A program made the position numbers and the translations under genes. DNA of 59,753 nucleotides from UBA8108 sp965659285. GTDB lineage: Bacteria; Planctomycetota; UBA8108. Position 1 is the first letter of the stretch; each line of letters begins with the position of its first letter. A model generated the notes under the pieces. It ran no database searches, was not told where the DNA came from, and saw only the letters and a program-made list of their open reading frames with translations. The DNA is taken from assembly GCA_965659285.1 (NCBI GenBank), contig CBFHWB010000004.1:1-59753 (forward strand), read 5' to 3'. Of this stretch, positions 54,609 through 59,753 are shown in pieces.

Positions 54609-57560
54609 TCAGCTCGTTCGCAGGAAGCTGCCGCTGAGGATCACCTCCCTGATAAGAGACCTCAACTTGAAGTCCTCTTTCTCAGCCTTCTCGACAATGG
54701 CGTCGACGGTGAGCGAATCTGCCGGCTCGAGCTCCCTGGACAAGGCGAATCTCAGCAGGTGGGCCGTAAAGGCCCGGGCAAAACGCCGCTCCTCTTTGAC
54801 CAGGGCTTCCTTGAACCGGACAATCCCGTCAAATTCGTATTTCTTCAGCAGCTTGCCGCTGGGGTCAACTTTCCTGCCGTTTTCATACTTATCCCGCCAG
54901 CGTCCGGTGATGTCGAAGTTCTCGAGAGCGAATCCCAGGGGATCGAGTCGTGAATGACAACCGGCGCAATCCGGGTTCTCCCTGTGCTTGGCGAATTTCT
55001 CCCTGATGGTCAGGTTCTCCGGGCCATCATCTTCATTCAGGGGCGGTACATCATTGGGCGGTGGCGGTGGCGGATCATTGAGGATCACCTCGATAATCCA
55101 GGCGCCGCGGGCGATGGGGTGGGTGCGCCTGGGGCCGGAGGTCATGCTGAGCATCGCGGCGCTGGTGATCACTCCTCCATAGCGTGGATCCTTCGCCGCC
55201 ACGCGCTGGAAGGTTCTCGAGCGCAGCTTGTTGCGGATCTCATCATCGAACCGGCGTTGGGCATCCTGCTGGGGCTTGCGCAGGTCATGGTCCTTGGGAA
55301 CCCTCTTCAGGGCGACCTCTGTTTTCTCGATCGTCCGGTTCAACTCATCTCTCTTCTTTTTCTCCTCCGCTGTGAGCGCCTTCTCGAGATCCTTGTCGGA
55401 AATATAGAGATGGGTGCCGGAGTTCGATGCGGCGACCTCTTCCGCGGTCAGGGCGCGGTCATAGAGACGGGCCTTGTCGATGCTGACGGAGAGGTACCTG
55501 TTACCGTTGGCTGGAAGGTGGCGCGCGCCAAAGATGATCGAGCTCCTGTTCTTCGGAAAGGTCGCCCGGCCCTTGCGGAAGGGCTTGCCGTAGGGCTTTC
55601 CGTTGCGGTAGAGCAAGGTGTCGCCATTGGCCTGGTAGACCATGGCCAGGTGCAGCAGCTGGTTGGGTTTCTCCTCCGCGGTGGAGCCGGCGAAGTCCAG
55701 GGTACGATTGAAACGATCGCTTCCGGATATCCAGTGCCGGGGCTGCCTCTCACCAAGAACGATGGTGTCAAAGAAGTCACCAGGTCCCTGGGTTCCCATC
55801 ACTCCTCCACCTCTCTGGTTCACATCAGGAATCTTGAACCAGACCTCGAGGGTCTTCGCTCTCAAATCGATGGGCAGGTTCGCGCTCTGCAGGTAGGACT
55901 TGTTGAGGACGACCATGCCGTCCTTGTGCTCGATCTTGCCGTGTGATTCCAGGTGGAGGGAATTGAGGGAACACTTCAGGTCACCGTTAAACTCCCAGGC
56001 CGCGTAGGGCTTCAGATCGACAGGTTTCTTCGAGCCGGTCTCGGTCTTACGTTCGGCAAGAAGCCTCTGCCGCACCGGCGTGATCAACGCGTCCAGGTCG
56101 GAACGGGCAGTCTTGATGGCCGCCGCAAGATCCTTTCGCTGCTTTCCCCAGGCCCGGTTCTGTTCGGCTCGCTGGCTGTTATCGATCTTCGGAACCTTCA
56201 GATCGGAGGTGTACCAGGTTTTGAGGAAATCACTCTGGTAGCTGAAGTCCGGTGAGATGAGCTCGATAACCGACCGGTTCTCGATGAATACCGTATCAAA
56301 GAGCAGCAGTGGCTCGAGCACCATCTGCAGGCTGGCCGGGTTGTTCTTATCCAGGGTGAAGAGTCGATGCTTCTTCGGGTCCGGCGTCACCGCCAGGAGG
56401 TTCTCCAGCTGCATCCACTGCGCCGGGAAGGTGTCGAGGAATCGTTCGATCTTCGGATCGGCAAGCATCCTCTCCATGGTTTTCCGCAGGGTCGCGGGAT
56501 CGGCCAGCTTGCCGCTTTCCGCCAGGCTCAACAGCTCCGCGTCCGGGCTGCTGCCCCAGAGAAAAAAGGACAGGTTGGAGGCCAGCTCAAGCTGGTCGGC
56601 TCCGCCCTTTTCAGGGCTGTAGCGGTAGAGGAACAGGGGAGATGAAAGCGCCGCCGATGCGACCTTCTTCATCGCGTCGGTAAAGGCCACTCCATTCCGG
56701 ATCTTTGCAAGGCCGTAGCTCGCGTACCTCGACAGGGTCTTGCCATCAACCGCGCCACGGAAGGCGCTCTTGAGGAAAGGCTCCAGTCGCTTGCTGACTT
56801 CCTCCTCCATCGGGGTACCCGCGGGAGGCTCCTTAAAGAGCTCGTTCCAGACCCCGACATTCTCCTGGTTAAAATCAGGGCTCTCGAGAATTGAAACACT
56901 GAGCCTCAGGAAAGCATCGAGGAGCAGAGGGGAGAGAGTCAGCTGGTTGGCCTGGTTGTCAAAGCCGTGCGCGGCGCGAAGGTCCTTGGGACAGGCGGCG
57001 ACATCTTTGAATCCACCCTGGTCGACAAGCGAGAGGCAGGCGACCTCCACCTTTTCCGGCATCTTGCCGTCGCCTTGAGCGAGGTAGTTCCCCTGGCGGG
57101 TCATCAGCTTCTCAGGCAGGCCGAAAATATCTTTCTTCAGCTTGAACAGATCCCGGATCGAGTTGTTGTACTGGAAGCGGTTCAGGCGCCTGACCCGGGC
57201 TCTCCCCGCCTTCTTTCCGGAGGTCGAGCGCGCCAGCATCTCCTTCAGCGCGGCCAGGAGCTTCGGGCGATCCCCGACCTCGAGCCCGGGCTCATCGTCT
57301 GGCGGCATGTCGGTGCCATCGATGACCTCGATCAATTCCTTGATCAGCTTCGGCCTGGCCAGGAAGTCCTTCTCGGTCAGGATTTCCTTGAGGTTGACCT
57401 TCCCCTTGATCTTCTTCCCGCCGCCATGGCACTTGAAGCATTTGGCCGCAAAAAGAGGCTTCAGAAAGCTGTCAAAGTCCCCGGCCGCCTGGATCTTCTC
57501 CATACCGCCAAGGACTATAAGCAGGAGGAAACCGCAACAGATACGCTTGATTGCTTGCAT
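54609..57560 (-). CDS. DUF1587/DUF1592/DUF1588/DUF1585 protein with cytochrome c motif and LamG insertion
   Basis: A 983-residue exported protein (signal MQAIKRICCGFLLLIVLGGM, then QAAG). Near residue 40 is CFKCHGG, a c-type heme site as in planctomycete cytochrome C (PSD) proteins. DUF1587-like RLNRFQYNNSIRDLF, DUF1592 (FFLWGSSPDAELL) and DUF1588/DUF1585 (ILNDPPPPPPNDVPPL, CAGCHSRLDPLGFALENFD) blocks follow in the usual order. Inside, at about 518-705, is an extra concanavalin/LamG-like domain (KTLEVWFKIPDVNQRGGG, IIFGARHLPANGNRYLSVSIDKARLYDRALTAEEV). Members are inferred to act in polysaccharide breakdown; no reaction is proven. The partner gene lies 9 bases upstream. Confidence 0.93.
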   Translation of the reverse strand: MQAIKRICCGFLLLIVLGGMEKIQAAGDFDSFLKPLFAAKCFKCHGGGKKIKGKVNLKEILTEKDFLARPKLIKELIEVIDGTDMPPDDEPGLEVGDRPKLLAALKEMLARSTSGKKAGRARVRRLNRFQYNNSIRDLFKLKKDIFGLPEKLMTRQGNYLAQGDGKMPEKVEVACLSLVDQGGFKDVAACPKDLRAAHGFDNQANQLTLSPLLLDAFLRLSVSILESPDFNQENVGVWNELFKEPPAGTPMEEEVSKRLEPFLKSAFRGAVDGKTLSRYASYGLAKIRNGVAFTDAMKKVASAALSSPLFLYRYSPEKGGADQLELASNLSFFLWGSSPDAELLSLAESGKLADPATLRKTMERMLADPKIERFLDTFPAQWMQLENLLAVTPDPKKHRLFTLDKNNPASLQMVLEPLLLFDTVFIENRSVIELISPDFSYQSDFLKTWYTSDLKVPKIDNSQRAEQNRAWGKQRKDLAAAIKTARSDLDALITPVRQRLLAERKTETGSKKPVDLKPYAAWEFNGDLKCSLNSLHLESHGKIEHKDGMVVLNKSYLQSANLPIDLRAKTLEVWFKIPDVNQRGGGVMGTQGPGDFFDTIVLGERQPRHWISGSDRFNRTLDFAGSTAEEKPNQLLHLAMVYQANGDTLLYRNGKPYGKPFRKGRATFPKNRSSIIFGARHLPANGNRYLSVSIDKARLYDRALTAEEVAASNSGTHLYISDKDLEKALTAEEKKKRDELNRTIEKTEVALKRVPKDHDLRKPQQDAQRRFDDEIRNKLRSRTFQRVAAKDPRYGGVITSAAMLSMTSGPRRTHPIARGAWIIEVILNDPPPPPPNDVPPLNEDDGPENLTIREKFAKHRENPDCAGCHSRLDPLGFALENFDITGRWRDKYENGRKVDPSGKLLKKYEFDGIVRFKEALVKEERRFARAFTAHLLRFALSRELEPADSLTVDAIVEKAEKEDFKLRSLIREVILSGSFLRTS

Positions 57561-57568
57561 GGACGACC

Positions 57569-58936
57569 TCAGGTCCACATGTCTGAGATGAGGCCCGTGC
57601 TGTCGGCAAAGGAATCGATCTCCAGTCCCATGAGCTGCGCGATCGACAGCCACATGTTGGAGTTGAGGGTGCCGCTCTTACACCTGATAAAGCGCCCTTG
57701 CTTGACCTGGCCCTGCGCCTTGCCGCCAACGATCAGCGGCAGGTCAAAGTACTGGTGCGTGGCTCCATCGCCGAGGGCGGCGCCGTAGGTGACAACCGAG
57801 TTGTCCAGCATGGAGCTGCCGTCAGACTCCCTGACCTCTTTCATCCGCGAGAGGATATAGGCGTATTGCTCCATGTGGAAGATGTCGATCTTCTGTACCT
57901 CTTTATAGCCATTGCCCTTCTGGTTGTGGGTCATGTTGTGATGCTGAACAGGCTTGTCGAAAACGCCTTCATACATCAGCGTGGCATCCCATCTCTCAGG
58001 ACCGACCATGAACGTGCAGATATTGGTAAGCCCCATCTGGAAAGCGAGGATCATCAGGTCCGCCTGCAGCCGGATGTACTCGCCCCGGGGCAGGATCTCA
58101 TCGACAGGCTTCTTGAGATTGGAGTTGGTGATCATCTTCTGCATCTTCGAGATCCGGATCTCGATATCGCGAACCATGCCCATGAACTCATCGAGTGTTC
58201 GCTGGTCATTGCGCCCGAGCTTCTTCGACAGGCTCTTGGCATCGGCCAGCACCAGGCTGGTAACGTCTTCGAGGTGTTCCCGGTAGCTGCTGTCCGCCAT
58301 GAACAGCCTCTCATAGAGCTTCTTGGGATCTTTGATGGAAGGGGCGATCTTGCCCGGCCCGTACCAGGAGATGTTGTTGAAATAAATGTCCTCTTTGCCG
58401 GCCTTGAAGCCGTTACAACTGATCTCCAGGGTCTTGAAGGGGGTTGAGAGACCTATCTTGTCTCCGATCACCTGGTCCAGGCTTCTTCCGTTTGGATGCC
58501 GAATTCCCTTTTCGGCGGCCTGGACTGGAGAGAGACTTGTCAGGTAGCAGGAGGCGCCCTGGGCGTGGACGTCCTGGCCATTCTTGAAGGTCCGGTCAAG
58601 GCCCGTGAACAGGGTGACATCCTTTGTATGTTCGGCCAGGGGCTGCATGGTAGAGGTCAGCTCCAGGGGGTAGATGCCCGGCTTGTTCTGAACCCTCTTC
58701 TTGTTCTTGAACTTGTCAGCGTTGAAACCGCCGACAAAACCGGGCAACACTCCGTCCTCTTCACCCGGGAAGAAACAACGGCGTACAATTCCGTTGGGGA
58801 CGTACATGACCACCAGTTTCTTGGAAGGTTTTTCTTTCGGGGCTTCAGCTCCACTCAAATCGGGGATCGAATGCAAAAACGGCAAGGTGAGCATAGCTCC
58901 CTTGGTTTTCAGGAACTTTCTTCTGGATACCTTCAT
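57569..58936 (-). CDS. DUF1552 secreted protein
   Basis: A 455-residue protein with a Tat-like signal (KVSRRKFLKTKGAMLTLPFLHSI). DUF1552 marks: KKLVVMYVPNGIVRRCFFPGEE, DVTLFTGLDRTFKN, DVHAQGASCYLTSL, GRSLDQVIGDKIG, LGRNDQRTLDEFMGMVRDIE, VVTYGAALGDGATHQYFDLPLIVGGKA. Such proteins resemble sulfatase/alkaline-phosphatase folds (DUF1501 relatives) and nearly always sit beside DUF1592-type cytochrome proteins. The two are probably one operon, transcribed from the 58937-59753 region. Function unknown. Confidence 0.92.
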   Translation of the reverse strand: MKVSRRKFLKTKGAMLTLPFLHSIPDLSGAEAPKEKPSKKLVVMYVPNGIVRRCFFPGEEDGVLPGFVGGFNADKFKNKKRVQNKPGIYPLELTSTMQPLAEHTKDVTLFTGLDRTFKNGQDVHAQGASCYLTSLSPVQAAEKGIRHPNGRSLDQVIGDKIGLSTPFKTLEISCNGFKAGKEDIYFNNISWYGPGKIAPSIKDPKKLYERLFMADSSYREHLEDVTSLVLADAKSLSKKLGRNDQRTLDEFMGMVRDIEIRISKMQKMITNSNLKKPVDEILPRGEYIRLQADLMILAFQMGLTNICTFMVGPERWDATLMYEGVFDKPVQHHNMTHNQKGNGYKEVQKIDIFHMEQYAYILSRMKEVRESDGSSMLDNSVVTYGAALGDGATHQYFDLPLIVGGKAQGQVKQGRFIRCKSGTLNSNMWLSIAQLMGLEIDSFADSTGLISDMWT

Positions 58937-59308
58937 CGGATTTCATCCCTGCATGGATTGTGCTTTGGAAAAAACATCTTCTTCACGTTGCCGCGCTCGC
59001 TATTTCTATGCACCAACTCGATGAGCCTGCAAAGGTTCGGCTCCACCTGCAACCAGATTAGAAGGGGGAGTCGATTTAGGGAAGAACAAAGCTTTTACGA
59101 AGAGACAACTTCCCCTGGCTCCAGCGCCCCTGTTTTCTTTTCACCTGGGATCCGGCGCCCTGCAACGGCTCTCGCCATCTCACCGGGCTGAAGTTCACTG
59201 CGACCCGAATTTTTTCCCTGAGGGCGGCAGGATCAAAGTGAGCGGGTGAGGCGGGAGTCGGATCCTGCGGAGGTTTTTCGCCAACGGCTTGTAAAGGCTT
59301 CTGAACGC

Positions 59309-59328
59309 AAATACACAAAAGTGTATTT
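59309..59328 (+). repeat. Perfect inverted repeat AAATACAC/GTGTATTT
   Basis: AAATACAC (59309-59316) and GTGTATTT (59321-59328) flank AAAA. Such an 8-bp palindrome in an AT-rich upstream region is a candidate dimeric operator. Confidence 0.5.
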
Positions 59329-59336
59329 ATGTAATA

Positions 59337-59355
59337 CAGACAAATTCAGACAAAT
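59337..59355 (+). repeat. Tandem direct repeat CAGACAAAT
   Basis: CAGACAAAT occurs twice (59337-59345 and 59347-59355) separated by one T, 8 bases after the inverted repeat. Confidence 0.5.
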
Positions 59356-59753
59356 GGCCACCTGTATAACTGTAAGTTGTTTAAAATAAGTGACTTAAGA
59401 TTTTCCTGCCCCGTGGTATGCGGGTTGCTTTTTATCTCCTGTTTCAGCGACTGTTTTTCGCTGATGATTTTCGGAACATGCAGAGAGGATTCAGGACTCA
59501 GTAGTCCTTTGTTAAGACTGCTAAACTATCAGGTCAAATACACTTCAGGTATTTTTGCGGAGAACCTTGAGCGGACTGGGAATGATTTCTTGAAACTCAT
59601 GATCTGCTGCAGGTTTCGCCAACTGAATACCGAAAAGAACAGGATGGGTCCGATTGTTTTCCCAGGCTGACTTTCCCGGGGAATTCCATAACGGTCGGCT
59701 TAATTAATAACTCGATCAGAAAAACAGGATCGAGGGTAACCGCCCGTGGGGGG

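Larger units (their letters stand above)
58937..59753 (+). other. 817-base upstream region, partly AT-rich
   Basis: No reliable gene. It must hold the promoter of the DUF1552/DUF1592 operon. The first half (to about 59290) has composition like the rest of the window; from about 59300 to 59660 the sequence is clearly AT-rich and contains an inverted and a direct repeat (listed separately). A 97-codon frame at 59377-59670 begins with TTG, has no ribosome site and shows no domain, so it is not annotated as a gene. Confidence 0.5.

Noticed and set aside
59377..59670. 97-codon frame in the AT-rich region
   Set aside because: TTG start, no ribosome site, no recognisable domain or signal; composition is like non-coding AT-rich DNA.

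Overview
The window is bacterial, GC-rich and densely coded. The best taxonomic hint is the pair at 54609-58936: a cytochrome-bearing DUF1587/1592/1588/1585-type protein beside a DUF1552 protein, a signature of Planctomycetota that also occurs in Acidobacteriota and Verrucomicrobiota. Long secreted TPR proteins, an ASPIC/UnbV FG-GAP lipoprotein, a Tat-signal TIM-barrel isomerase and a complete bacterial F-ATPase operon fit a planctomycete-like heterotroph. This placement is inference; no rRNA gene is present. I see no insertion sequence, integrase, phage module or CRISPR array, so the window reads as chromosomal backbone.

Layout. 1-5.6 kb: the end of a tRNA-Thr editing-domain-like protein, a small lipoprotein, a CbiX-like chelatase, an FKBP lipoprotein, a secreted HEAT/alpha-beta-hydrolase-like protein, a secreted HExxH protein and a membrane protein. 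5.6-14.3 kb: F-ATPase operon in the order atpZ-atpI-atpB-E-F-H-A-G-D-C, followed by metF. 14.3-14.9 kb: a non-coding stretch with several strong hairpins and a promoter. 14.9-24 kb: a JAMM-DinG helicase fusion, a MocA-like nucleotidyltransferase, a cysteine-less peroxiredoxin-like protein, a B3/B4-domain protein, a SirB1-like protein, an M24 peptidase with an E2 acyltransferase, a metallophosphatase and a selenocysteine tRNA. 24-32 kb: a large zinc-ribbon/STN-like secreted protein, pyruvate kinase, an SDR oxidoreductase, and a TPR lipoprotein overlapping an FG-GAP/UnbV lipoprotein. 32-40.6 kb: a triple LplT-PlsC-acyl-ACP-synthetase fusion, a PPOX-type flavoprotein, a PI-PLC/GDPD-like secreted protein, a PfkB sugar kinase, another secreted HExxH protein and a Tat-exported isomerase-like protein. 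40.6-49.4 kb: selA, an HU-family protein with an unusual tail, priA, and all three bacillithiol genes (bshA, bshB1, bshC) with a methyltransferase. 49.5-59.8 kb: small orphan genes, a divergent RNase HII-like protein, a TPR-peptidase, and the DUF1592/DUF1552 pair with an AT-rich upstream region.

How the genes work together. The F-ATPase operon encodes all eight structural subunits plus two small accessory membrane proteins. bshA, bshB1 and bshC together give a full route to bacillithiol from UDP-GlcNAc, malate and cysteine. tRNA-Sec and selA, about 17 kb apart, show that the organism decodes UGA as selenocysteine, although I found no selenoprotein here. The LplT-PlsC-Aas fusion suggests lysophospholipid import and re-acylation as one polypeptide. 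The many exported TPR, HExxH and c-type-cytochrome proteins point to an elaborate envelope and extracellular degradation.
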